Made by a program: the position numbers and the translations under genes
DNA from: Empedobacter sp036647415
Lineage (GTDB): Bacteria; Bacteroidota; Bacteroidia; Flavobacteriales; Weeksellaceae
Direction: 5' to 3'
NCBI RefSeq assembly: GCF_036647415.1
Contig: NZ_JAVXKG010000005.1
Coordinates: 1-64,000, forward strand
Length of the DNA stretch: 64,000 bases
Part shown: positions 8,471-16,002 of the stretch, piece after piece
Position numbering within the stretch: the first letter of the stretch is position 1
Layout: every line of letters starts with the position of its first letter
Notes under the pieces: model-generated
Databases searched by the model: none
Told to the model about the DNA's origin: nothing
The model's input: the letters and a program-made list of their open reading frames with translations, nothing else

Positions 8471-9976
8471 TTACATATTAGACGACCATTTAGAACCAAA
8501 AGTTACATTTCCTTCTTGTAAAACAATTTCAGAATGAAGAAATTTTGCTGCGTCGGCAGATTTTTTCACTTTGACACTACTACGGTCTATCATTTCTTTT
8601 TCATAAGATTCTAAAACTTCATTACGTAAATTAATTTTAGTATTTGAATGATTATAAGCAGATGTTATTTTCTGTGCTAATAATAAAGCGTCTAACAATG
8701 CCTGATTTGCACCCTGACCTTTGAAAGGACTCATCGGATGCGCTGCATCACCAATTAATGTAACTGGTCCTGCATTTTTTAACAAATCTTGACTTAATAA
8801 ATCTCTATCATAAACAGGATATCCTGTAATTTCTTTCGTTTCGGTAGCAGCTATAATTTGTGGAATAGGAGAGTGCCATTGCGTTCTTTTAGAAACTTCG
8901 TTTTTTAATTCTTCAGCTCCTTTTTTACTCAAAGTCTTCGCATCATCTTCTGAAATTGGAAAACTAAATTGCCACATAATAGCATCTTTGTCGTAAGGCA
9001 TCATATACATTCGTTCTGTTCCATTTGCTGTCTGAAACACAGTAGCTCCGTCTAACAAAGGATTATCAGAATTTTCTAAATCATTTAATTTACAAATTCC
9101 TAAAATAACGATACAACCTAAATAGCGTAAAGGACTTATTTTTTCATCAATCAATAATCGGCGAACAGAACTGCGTATACCATCTGCACCAACAAGTAAA
9201 TCTGCTTTGAATTGTTTTTGAACTCCATCAACATCAAAAGTTAATTCTATATCTTCATTAATTTTATAATCAATTAATTGATGATTCCATAAAACTTGAT
9301 TATCGCCTCCCAATTGGTCTAAAAAAGCCAATCTCAAAGATTGCCGAGCAATATGAATATTGGTATGTTTATCTTTATTTTTATCCTGAATAGCGTCTTT
9401 ATCAAGTAAATTTCTTAATCCCCACTTTCCAATAACATTTCCATCTACATTATGCGCAAAATGTAGTGTAGAAACGATGCCTTCGTCTAAAGTCGGAATT
9501 CCGAATTTTTTTATTTCTTTACTTGCTTGTTGTAAAGTTAATCCGTAACCTTGAGAACGATCATTAAAAGAAGAATCTCTTTCGAAAAGTGTAAAAGGAA
9601 TTTGTCGATGCAAACAAGCTAATGCCAATGCAACACCACCAATTCCGGCACCTACAATAGCGATATGAGGTTTTTTGTCATCTGCCAAAGGACGTTCATC
9701 AGAAATCATCAAACCAGTACCTGAGCAAGAAGTACAAATTTGCATGGATTTTTTTGGTTTGATAGGAGGAACGATTACATTTTCATCTTTTTTATATTGA
9801 GCAAGTGCAAATTCATAACGTAAGAGTTTCTTTTTCGAAATTCCTTGGCTCTTTTGTCCATTCCCATTACAGGTTTTACAGCTGATATAATTTACTATTT
9901 TACTCAATTCTAAACTATTTTTTGCAAAAATATGATTTATATGAATATTTGAGAAATATTTTAACTCGTTGTTCAT
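8471..9976 (-). CDS. FAD-dependent monooxygenase with a double CxxCxGxG N-terminus
   Basis: A 501-residue flavoprotein of the p-hydroxybenzoate hydroxylase class. The FAD domain starts near residue 104 with IAIVGAGIGG, followed by an acidic residue that ends the second strand (FTLFERD). It then has the DG motif LVGADGIRSSVRR and the GDAAHPMSPFKGQGANQALLDA motif that binds FAD phosphates. Ahead of it, about 100 extra residues carry CKTCNGNG (33-40) and CTSCSGTG (81-88), the repeat type that binds zinc in DnaJ. This extension is not usual in the family and the two parts are in one uninterrupted frame. It resembles Tet(X)-class enzymes only in overall fold. Substrate unknown; no operon partner. 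Confidence 0.88.
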   Translation of the reverse strand: MNNELKYFSNIHINHIFAKNSLELSKIVNYISCKTCNGNGQKSQGISKKKLLRYEFALAQYKKDENVIVPPIKPKKSMQICTSCSGTGLMISDERPLADDKKPHIAIVGAGIGGVALALACLHRQIPFTLFERDSSFNDRSQGYGLTLQQASKEIKKFGIPTLDEGIVSTLHFAHNVDGNVIGKWGLRNLLDKDAIQDKNKDKHTNIHIARQSLRLAFLDQLGGDNQVLWNHQLIDYKINEDIELTFDVDGVQKQFKADLLVGADGIRSSVRRLLIDEKISPLRYLGCIVILGICKLNDLENSDNPLLDGATVFQTANGTERMYMMPYDKDAIMWQFSFPISEDDAKTLSKKGAEELKNEVSKRTQWHSPIPQIIAATETKEITGYPVYDRDLLSQDLLKNAGPVTLIGDAAHPMSPFKGQGANQALLDALLLAQKITSAYNHSNTKINLRNEVLESYEKEMIDRSSVKVKKSADAAKFLHSEIVLQEGNVTFGSKWSSNM

Positions 9977-10020
9977 TTTGAATTAAAATTCGTCAGTTCT
10001 AATGATTTTTAGAAATGACA

Positions 10021-10101
10021 CTTCGATAAACTCAGTACAAGAATGAATAAAAATTGTATCGAGAATAGAATTTTATCTTCTAAAACCTTATCTCGATACA
10101 A
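10021..10101. repeat. Intergenic repeat remnant and inverted repeat
   Basis: CTTCGATAAACTCAGTACAAG (10021-10041) resembles a dispersed repeat common in Bacteroidota that reads CTTCGACAAGCTCAG. It is followed by an 11-bp inverted repeat, TTGTATCGAGA (10054-10064) and TCTCGATACAA (10091-10101). No coding potential is seen. The link to the dispersed family is from memory and should be checked by a genome-wide search. Confidence 0.5.
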
Positions 10102-10221
10102 AATTCTTATAAAATTCCACTCTAATTGACGGTTTAATTGCTGAAATTAGCAAAATGCACAACGGGTTTCTGTTTTATTTTAGTAATATTTATGTTTACT
10201 TTTTTAATGTTGATTGAAAAG

Positions 10222-11016
10222 CTAGAAATTATAAGCAAATCCAGTATTTCCATAAATGTTATACATTTTGAATGAAATTGCTTCGAAATCTTTTTTGAAA
10301 ACTTGTTTATGTGCCATTGTAACATCAAAAAATAAGCTAAAATGATTCTTTAATTTATATTCAACCCCGAGCTGACTTCCAAATTGAAATGTGCTTAAAT
10401 AATCTGAAAAATCATACAAACCTTTGGCTGTATTCTCGAAAGTTGTAGGCTCTCCAATAGGACTTCCTTCTCTAAAAACACCGTCATAAATATATCCTGA
10501 AAAGGATTTATCAATCAATGCAGAAAAGTAAAATCCACCATACAAATTCCATTTTGTAGAAGTATTCCACACTAATAAAACAGGCATAGAAACATACGCA
10601 TTGTCCATTTCAGTAATCACATGTCCAGTAAAAAAACCTTTCGTTTGGGCACTAGTATCATCTTCTATTTGCGTATAATAGTTTTTTACTTTTGCTTGGG
10701 TTTTCATTCCGCGACCTTCTACATGTAATCCGACTCGAATTCCAAATTTATGTTTATCATTAAACCATTTTGTAGCATTTGCACCTAATCCCAATTGTAA
10801 AGTAGGATTATAACTTTCAATTTTTCGAATTTCTGAAGGCATTCCAATTGGAGAAGCTCCACCAATACTAAATTGAGCTTTGACTTGATAATCTATATTT
10901 TTCTTAAAAAATGAAACTTCATTTTGTTCTCCATTTTCAATTTCTTGGGCATTTATTATAAGAAATGAATTGGATAGGATGATAAATGTGAAAATTTTTT
11001 TAATACAGTTTTCCAT
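10222..11016 (-). CDS. Outer-membrane beta-barrel protein (PorT-like)
   Basis: A 264-residue exported protein with a signal peptide (hydrophobic helix ending in NAQ near residue 24). The mature part has alternating amphipathic strands such as FGIRVGLHVEGRGM, WNLYGGFYFSALI and FQFGSQLGVEYKLKN, and ends in an aromatic strand (GNTGFAYNF), the usual C-terminal signal of outer-membrane barrels. It starts 5 bases after the PCMD lipoprotein stops, so the two are co-transcribed and probably act together at the cell surface. No specific function is recognisable. Confidence 0.8.
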   Translation of the reverse strand: MENCIKKIFTFIILSNSFLIINAQEIENGEQNEVSFFKKNIDYQVKAQFSIGGASPIGMPSEIRKIESYNPTLQLGLGANATKWFNDKHKFGIRVGLHVEGRGMKTQAKVKNYYTQIEDDTSAQTKGFFTGHVITEMDNAYVSMPVLLVWNTSTKWNLYGGFYFSALIDKSFSGYIYDGVFREGSPIGEPTTFENTAKGLYDFSDYLSTFQFGSQLGVEYKLKNHFSLFFDVTMAHKQVFKKDFEAISFKMYNIYGNTGFAYNF

Positions 11017-11021
11017 TTTTT

Positions 11022-12104
11022 CTAATTATAAATTAATTCAACTTCATTAACAATTAATGTACTTCCGATAGCACCTGTAAAATAGGCTCCATCAATACTC
11101 GATGACATCACGATGGCTAAAACATATTCTTTCGTAGGATCATATTTTTTTCCTTCGACTAATTTGAACGGAAAATTAATTTCTCTCCAATTTGAAGTTT
11201 CCAAACGATCTGCTTTCGATACTCTTGCAATAGCAACATTTCGAGGATCTTTAAAATCATGATCTCCGTATAAATAATTATCTTTTGCTTGTGACTCAAA
11301 AATAATAGCATAAATATCAAACGAGTCAACTGCTCCTGAAATTACTTTAAAATCTTGATCTCTCACTTCTTTTCCAGCTTTATATTTATAATAGGTGCGA
11401 ACAGATTTTGGTAATTCACCTGAATAGGGCAATCCGAATTTGGTCGATTTTAGCGTATTGAAAATATTTGTTTTGAAGCTCCCAAGAAATAAATTTCCTG
11501 CCGCAATAGGATTTCCAGTTGCAGCAGCAAAACTACTTGTATAAAGAGTTTGCATTTTGGCTGCATAACCTCCATTTCTACCTTTTTCTACTGTTGTAGG
11601 ATATTCATCGGGTGTTTTATTTCCAGCGACAGTTACATAGCCTGAATTTCCAGTGGCCCAATCATAAATTTTATCACCATTAGAACCTATTGAATAAAAG
11701 CGATAATACCGATCTTTATCCGTTAATTCGGCTTGATTAAATAAATATGAAGTACTTAATTCATCAATGTTAAAACTGATTGTATATACTTTTTTCCAAC
11801 GTTTATCTTGAGCAGTTACTACGGCAGTTTGTGTTGTTGAATAATCGCGAAGAGTTCCATTAACAGGATCAATGGTTGCATTGGGTGATAGAATAAAAAC
11901 TGGAGCTTGATTTTTCAAATCAATATTAGATTTTACTCTAAATTCAATCGAATTATTGGTAATAATTGGATCTGTTTTGAGATACTGAGGTGGAATATAA
12001 GCTTCTAAAATATCCGCATTTGTATCCAATTCTTCTTCTTGTATACAAGAATTAAAAAAAATAGGTAGAAGAAAAAAAGTCAGAATCGTAGTTTTTTTTA
12101 TCAT
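11022..12104 (-). CDS. PCMD-domain lipoprotein
   Basis: About 360 residues when started at the internal ATG 12104-12102. That start places a classic lipoprotein signal (MIKKTTIL...FFNSC) at the very N-terminus, whereas an upstream in-frame ATG at 12146 would add 14 unlikely residues. The N-terminal third looks like an Ig-like domain (NNSIEFRVKSNIDLKN). The C-terminal part (YRFYSIGSNGDKIYDWATGN ... NEVELIYN) fits the PCMD putative carbohydrate metabolism domain with its jelly-roll ending. Such proteins sit on the surface of Bacteroidota. It is paired with the barrel protein downstream. Confidence 0.78.
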   Translation of the reverse strand: MIKKTTILTFFLLPIFFNSCIQEEELDTNADILEAYIPPQYLKTDPIITNNSIEFRVKSNIDLKNQAPVFILSPNATIDPVNGTLRDYSTTQTAVVTAQDKRWKKVYTISFNIDELSTSYLFNQAELTDKDRYYRFYSIGSNGDKIYDWATGNSGYVTVAGNKTPDEYPTTVEKGRNGGYAAKMQTLYTSSFAAATGNPIAAGNLFLGSFKTNIFNTLKSTKFGLPYSGELPKSVRTYYKYKAGKEVRDQDFKVISGAVDSFDIYAIIFESQAKDNYLYGDHDFKDPRNVAIARVSKADRLETSNWREINFPFKLVEGKKYDPTKEYVLAIVMSSSIDGAYFTGAIGSTLIVNEVELIYN

Positions 12105-12175
12105 TAGGTGCAATTGAAACATTAAATTTAATGAAAAGAAATTCATTATTTCTGTATTCCAATATTAAAGATACT

Positions 12176-12272
12176 CTAATATAGATTTGTTGTGGTAGTC
12201 CCTTTATAAAATTCAAGAAAAAGAGTAATTTTATTTTCTGAAATTTTTCTTTGTTTGAGAGTGATTTTTCAT
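12176..12272 (-). pseudogene. Decayed N-terminus of a tyrosine integrase
   Basis: From ATG 12272 the minus strand matches the start of the integrase fragment at 28984-29241. After one frame change it reads ITLFLEFYKGTTTT (12229-12188) and then a stop at 12178-12176. The distance from ATG to the end of the FYKG codons is 73 bases here and 72 in the other copy, so the remnant differs by a one-base insertion. Seventeen bases (CTTGAATTTTATAAAGG) are identical. The upstream dyad layout is also shared. It is the relic of a second integrative element lying left of the island. Confidence 0.7.
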
Positions 12273-12286
12273 AACGATTATATTTG

Positions 12287-12347
12287 ATGGTGTACATTTA
12301 TACACCATTTTTAGTAACTAAATAATATTGGTGTACAATTGATGTAC
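12287..12347. repeat. GGTGTA dyad and repeats beside the left att copy
   Basis: ATGGTGTA (12287-12294) faces TACACCAT (12301-12308), and GGTGTACA recurs at 12330-12337 with a weaker TGTACA at 12342-12347. The same layout (dyad, then a single GGTGTA, then the 100-bp repeat) occurs at 29256-29341. These are probably arm-type integrase sites of the older element. Confidence 0.55.
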
Positions 12348-12374
12348 AAATAGGATAATTATTATCCTTTTAAC

Positions 12375-12475
12375 TATTTTCAAATATAAAACAAAAAGAC
12401 TAACGTTTTAAATGTTAGGTAGTTGAATGGTGTTATTTGTCTGGTATTAACACTATTATTTCCCCCGATACAGAA
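12375..12475. repeat. Left direct repeat (att copy A), displaced mnmE 3' end
   Basis: These 101 bases match 29342-29440 with eight substitutions and one 2-base indel. They contain a copy of the last mnmE codons (FCIG, then a 2-base insertion that removes the normal end) and a decayed copy of the mnmE terminator hairpin (12398-12420). The mismatches in the hairpin arms fit loss of selection. This is the left boundary of the island. Confidence 0.85.
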
Positions 12476-12500
12476 AGTAACAAGCTCTATAATCATCAAT

Positions 12501-12534
12501 AGTGTAGGGGAGTGAGATGTAGTTTTGGTGTAGC
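12501..12534. repeat. GTGTAG motif cluster at the island's left end
   Basis: AGTGTAG (12501-12507), AGATGTAG (12515-12522) and GGTGTAGC (12527-12534) stand close together. The stretch TGTAGTTTTGGTGT is shared exactly with the island's right end (29299-29312). Likely arm-type integrase binding sites. Confidence 0.55.
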
Positions 12535-12685
12535 TAATTTTATAATAAGTTTAACATCTTATATAGTATTTTTAAAAATCTACTATTAACTATATTTTGA
12601 GATACAAAGAAAATACAATAATTAAATAGAATAGGTTATTTCTTCTTTTCAATGTAATTTTATAGATGAAATAATTGAAACAAAA

Positions 12686-13018
12686 ATGAAAAAAATAGAT
12701 ATTACAACTTTAGATCACTTAGACCAAATTGATCAAGTATCTTTTAATCAACCAAAAATTATTTATAAACATAGTACAACTTGTGGGTTATGTGATATTA
12801 TTTGGGATATTGTAAAAGAAAGTGATTTTGAACTGAATTATTTAGATTTATTAACGTATAGACCAATCTCTAATGAGATTGAACGTCGTTACAATGTTCA
12901 GCACGAATCACCACAAATCTTAATAATAAAAGATGGAAAGTGTGTGTACAGCGCATCACATCGTAAAATAAAAAATGAAGAAATTCAAAAACAACTAGTT
13001 CAACTGGTTGATTTGTAG
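12686..13018 (+). CDS. ytxJ: YtxJ-like bacilliredoxin-family protein
   Basis: A 110-residue thioredoxin-fold protein matching the YtxJ family, which is tied to bacillithiol in Firmicutes and Bacteroidota. The redox motif CGLC is at residues 33-36 (KHSTTCGLC); many YtxJ proteins have a single Cys at this point, so a dithiol CxxC is worth noting. The segment VQHESPQILIIKDGKCVYSASH carries the cis-Pro region typical of thioredoxin folds. It would reduce bacillithiol-mixed disulfides in the cytoplasm. It is the first gene inside the island's left end, alone, with about 210 bases of non-coding DNA ahead of it. Confidence 0.85.
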   Translation: MKKIDITTLDHLDQIDQVSFNQPKIIYKHSTTCGLCDIIWDIVKESDFELNYLDLLTYRPISNEIERRYNVQHESPQILIIKDGKCVYSASHRKIKNEEIQKQLVQLVDL

Positions 13019-13046
13019 TGTATTAATATTTAGAATTATTTAAATA

Positions 13047-13183
13047 GTGCGATATATGGCACTAATTGACGCCAATTTTATTCAAAACTTATATTAAATT
13101 TTAAAAAGTGCAACTAATTGCACTTTTCTTGTTTTATATTAGATTTATTCTTAAATTTACTATAAAAGTGCAATATATGACAC
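13047..13183. promoter_or_regulatory. Three GTGC-N8-GCAC operators ahead of hipB
   Basis: GTGCGATATATGGCAC (13047-13062), GTGCAACTAATTGCAC (13108-13123) and GTGCAATATATGACAC (13168-13183) share the palindrome GTGC-N8-G/ACAC. The third overlaps the hipB start codon. A promoter-like TTG (13118-13120) and TAGATTTA (13140-13147), 19 bases apart, lie between the second and third site. This fits autorepression by HipB. Confidence 0.75.
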
Positions 13184-13383
13184 TACTATTAATTGAACAG
13201 ATAAAAGAACGTCGTAAAGTTTTAGATATTACACAAGAAACATTGGCTGAAATTTCGGGTGTTGGTTTACGTACACTAAAACAATTTGAAAGCGGTAAAG
13301 GTAATCCAACGTTAGAAACATTACAAAAACTATGTGATGCATTAGGATTAGAAATTAGATTAGATATAAAAATAATTGAATAA
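13177..13383 (+). CDS. hipB: HipB-type XRE antitoxin/repressor
   Basis: A 68-residue helix-turn-helix protein. The HTH spans about residues 12-60 (LDITQETLAEISGVGLRTLKQ, FESGKGNPTLETLQKL). The ATG at 13177 is preferred: an in-frame ATG at 13108 would add 23 hydrophobic residues read from operator DNA, and HipB proteins start close to the HTH. It is the first gene of hipB-hipS-hipT and overlaps hipS by one base (TAATG). In tripartite systems HipB binds the operator and the kinase complex to repress the operon, while the small HipS supplies the antitoxin activity. Confidence 0.88.
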   Translation: MTLLLIEQIKERRKVLDITQETLAEISGVGLRTLKQFESGKGNPTLETLQKLCDALGLEIRLDIKIIE

Positions 13384-13703
13384 TGAGAATTGCTCATATT
13401 TTATATAAAGGTGAAAAGGCAGGGATTTTGACACAGTTAGACAATGGTAGTTTTCATTTTAAATACAATGAAAACTGGTTATCTGATAAATCTAAACCTT
13501 CAATAAGTTTAACATTACCTAAAAATCAAAAAGAGTTTGAATCTAATACATTGTTCCCGTTTTTTTATCATTTATTACCCGAAGGTGTAAATAAACGAAT
13601 GATTTGTAAAATGTTTAAAATTGATGAAAATGATGCTTTTGGAATATTATTACAAGCGTCAAAAGTAGATACAGTAGGTGCAGTAACAATAGAAAGAGTG
13701 TAG
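13383..13703 (+). CDS. hipS: HipS, separate HipA N-subdomain
   Basis: A 106-residue protein equal to the N-terminal subdomain 1 of HipA kinases (MRIAHILYKGEKAGILTQ ... PISLTLP-like SISLTLP ... LFPFFYHLLPEGVNK ... FGILLQASKVDTVGAV). In classic HipBA this part is fused to the kinase. In HipBST it is a separate protein that acts as the antitoxin. Here the stop (TAG 13701-13703) is followed by one base and then the hipT ATG, so the split is clean and no fused frame is lost. It overlaps the hipB stop. Regulation is through the three operators upstream. Confidence 0.85.
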   Translation: MRIAHILYKGEKAGILTQLDNGSFHFKYNENWLSDKSKPSISLTLPKNQKEFESNTLFPFFYHLLPEGVNKRMICKMFKIDENDAFGILLQASKVDTVGAVTIERV

Positions 13704-13704
13704 A

Positions 13705-14694
13705 ATGAATTTAGAATTAAAAAATTGCCCGGGTTCTTTAAAAGAAAATTTTAGTACGTATAGTCCAAATGTATTGAAAAAGATGTTTGATGGCAGAAAA
13801 GTAAATCCAATTTTAAGCTATACTTCACCAGCTGATCGAAAAGATAAAAGCAGCTTTAATCAAAATCAAACGCATATTTCAATTTCAGGATTTCAGGAAA
13901 AATATTCGCTAATTCTTGATGGAAATGTATTAAGATTGACCAATGAAAACGAAAGTGGACAATATATTCTTAAGCCAATTTCTGATCTACCTAAAAACAG
14001 CGAATTTGCACCAGCAAACGAGCATTTAACGATGCAAATAGCGAAACAAATTTTTAAAATTGAAACAGCAGAAAACGCCTTAATTTTCTTTAAAGATGGA
14101 AGTCATGCATATATAACAAAACGTTTTGATTATGATGTAAATAGAGAAAAATTAGCTGTAGAAGATTTCGCTTCCTTATTAGGTAAATCACCAGCAACAG
14201 ATGGTGAACAATATAAGTACGAAGGTAGTTATTTGGAATTATTTGATGCTTTGAAAAAATATGTTCCTGCTTGGAAAGTAGAAACGCCTAAATTGTTTAC
14301 ATTAATCGTTTTCAATTATTTATTTTCAAATGGCGATGCTCAATTAAAGAATTTTTCCTTGATAGAAACTCAACAAGGTGATTTTAAATTAAGCCCAGCT
14401 TATGATTTATTAAATACGAAAATTCATATTGATGATTCAGATTTTGCTTTAAAAGATGGATTATTGCCAAAATCTATTTCAAAAGGAAAAGTCATTGATC
14501 AGTTATTTGTATTGGGCGAGAAAGCAGGGATGACAGAGAAATCGATAGTAAAAGTCATTCAAAATCTAACTTCTAAAGAAGAAGAAGTAAAAGATTTAAT
14601 TTCAAAATCTTATTTATCTGAAAAGTTGAAACGTAATTATTTACAAAATTATCAGCGAAGGTTAAAACGATTAAATTTAGAGTTAAGAAAGTAA
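13705..14694 (+). CDS. hipT: HipT, HipA-like serine/threonine kinase toxin
   Basis: A 329-residue kinase lacking the HipA N-subdomain, which is supplied by HipS. The Gly-rich loop reads HISISGFQEKYS with the SIS motif at residues 59-61, the autophosphorylation pattern described for HipT. The catalytic loop is FSNGDAQLKN (Asp211) and the metal loop SPAYDL (Asp234). Known HipA/HipT toxins phosphorylate an aminoacyl-tRNA synthetase (GltX or TrpS) and stop growth. The target here cannot be read from sequence. The gene ends ahead of a hairpin shared with mcrC on the other strand. Confidence 0.85.
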   Translation: MNLELKNCPGSLKENFSTYSPNVLKKMFDGRKVNPILSYTSPADRKDKSSFNQNQTHISISGFQEKYSLILDGNVLRLTNENESGQYILKPISDLPKNSEFAPANEHLTMQIAKQIFKIETAENALIFFKDGSHAYITKRFDYDVNREKLAVEDFASLLGKSPATDGEQYKYEGSYLELFDALKKYVPAWKVETPKLFTLIVFNYLFSNGDAQLKNFSLIETQQGDFKLSPAYDLLNTKIHIDDSDFALKDGLLPKSISKGKVIDQLFVLGEKAGMTEKSIVKVIQNLTSKEEEVKDLISKSYLSEKLKRNYLQNYQRRLKRLNLELRK

Positions 14695-14708
14695 AGGAGA
14701 AATAAATC

Positions 14709-14755
14709 GTCCGTTATTCCATTCAAAAACTTATAATTTTTGTAGAATAACGGAC
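14709..14755. terminator. Hairpin between convergent hipT and mcrC
   Basis: GTCCGTTATTC (14709-14719) pairs with GAATAACGGAC (14745-14755), and CAAAAA pairs with TTTTTG inside the loop. There is no long T-run, so it may be a weak or factor-dependent terminator. Confidence 0.55.
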
Positions 14756-14762
14756 AATATTA

Positions 14763-15998
14763 TCAATATAATAATTTTTTAATTTGATTTGTAATCTCTT
14801 CTTGCCAATTTTTAATATCCGTTGATGTAGCAATTTGCATAACACTACATTCTTTATCCGACATTTCTAAATGATTTTTTGAATTAAAGTAATTTCCTTT
14901 CTGAATGAAATGTTGATCAGAAGGATAAATCAATGCAACTTTTTTAGCTTGATAAAATCGGTGATAAACATACATTTGACGCAAATCTTCAGGTGATGGA
15001 TTATAACCATTTAGGTTTTTCCATTTTGTATCTAAGACATAATTTTCTTGAGATTCTTTACATTTTAAAATAATGTCAGGTCGCATTTTTGACGAATACC
15101 CTGAAGTAGGTTTCCAGAAACTTTTTGTTATTTGTGAGGAAACTAGATGTGTTTTTAATTTTCTTTTCAAAGTCACTAAAATAAACTGTTCCCATAAACT
15201 ATTCATATCAAACATTAAAGCCAATACATCATTTCGACCTTTGGAAATATCAGGATGATAATTCAACAATAATAATTTAGAAATTTCTAAAGCAGTTTTA
15301 TAATGCTGATTTTTTCGATCAAAAACTATTTTTTTGAATGTAGATTCATTTACTTTAATCTCTTTCATTTCAGGAAAGTCTAAAGTCAATGCACTAATTC
15401 TTCCTTTTAAAAGAGAGTTTGAATTTATATGAGCTAAAAGTTTTATCGTTTTGAATAAGATTTCATGAATAGTATGTTCATTAGAATACTGCGTATATTT
15501 TACATAAAATCGTTCTTTATGAACCAAATTCTGAGAAATATGTTTTGAGAACTGTAAAGCACCTTTTAGTGAAGTCTGATTTCCTTCATCTTTACGGTAT
15601 CTTTTAATCAAACCTCTATGAAGTAAATATTCTACTTCTGAAATAAATAGCTCAAAGTACAGCTCTAAGATTGAATTTGATTTTAATTTCAATGAACTCG
15701 AACCAGTTGATTTAACATCAAATCCCCAAACGGTTTTGATCATACCAATCAATAAATCACGCCATATTTTTTCTCCAGCTCTATCTGCTTTTGGTAAAAC
15801 CTCAATAGTTATTTTACCGATTTGAATAATACCTACATGTTCATTGAATTGAACACCATTTCTAATTAGTTTAAAGAAAGGAGTTTGATTACCATGGTAA
15901 ATTTCTAAAGCATCATGAAGTTGCTTTTCTTGTTCATTATTTAGATTAAAGAAAAGTTTTTCATGTTCAAATACAGTGATGAGATTTTGTTTATTCAA
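14763..15998 (-). CDS. mcrC: McrC subunit of a McrBC modified-DNA restriction system
   Basis: A 411-residue nuclease subunit. The N-terminal half is the McrC DUF4357-free core typical of the family (GVQFNEHVGIIQIGKITIEVLPK). The C-terminal PD-(D/E)xK site is visible as MRPDIILKC followed by YVLDTKWKNL, giving the Asp and Asp-x-Lys residues. McrC cuts DNA when the McrB ring translocates between modified sites. It starts 4 bases after mcrB stops, as the last gene of the six-gene restriction operon, and ends before a hairpin. Intact by length and motifs. Confidence 0.92.
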   Translation of the reverse strand: MNKQNLITVFEHEKLFFNLNNEQEKQLHDALEIYHGNQTPFFKLIRNGVQFNEHVGIIQIGKITIEVLPKADRAGEKIWRDLLIGMIKTVWGFDVKSTGSSSLKLKSNSILELYFELFISEVEYLLHRGLIKRYRKDEGNQTSLKGALQFSKHISQNLVHKERFYVKYTQYSNEHTIHEILFKTIKLLAHINSNSLLKGRISALTLDFPEMKEIKVNESTFKKIVFDRKNQHYKTALEISKLLLLNYHPDISKGRNDVLALMFDMNSLWEQFILVTLKRKLKTHLVSSQITKSFWKPTSGYSSKMRPDIILKCKESQENYVLDTKWKNLNGYNPSPEDLRQMYVYHRFYQAKKVALIYPSDQHFIQKGNYFNSKNHLEMSDKECSVMQIATSTDIKNWQEEITNQIKKLLY

Positions 15999-16002
15999 AA
16001 TA

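Noticed and set aside
8471..9976. Flavin monooxygenase as a Tet(X) tetracycline-inactivating enzyme
   Set aside because: Shared fold motifs only; the remembered Tet(X) sequence differs throughout, and the N-terminal cysteine domain is foreign to Tet(X).
10081..10110. CGATACAAAA here matches the end of mnmE and could be a third att copy
   Set aside because: Only about ten bases match and they belong to a local inverted repeat; the terminator part of the 100-bp repeat is absent.
12052..12297. An 81-codon minus-strand frame across the start of the PCMD gene
   Set aside because: Composition and position show it is a chance frame over the integrase relic, the spacer and the PCMD signal peptide; it overlaps the real gene start.
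13108..13176. Upstream ATG start for hipB
   Set aside because: It starts inside the second operator and would add a hydrophobic leader not found in HipB proteins.
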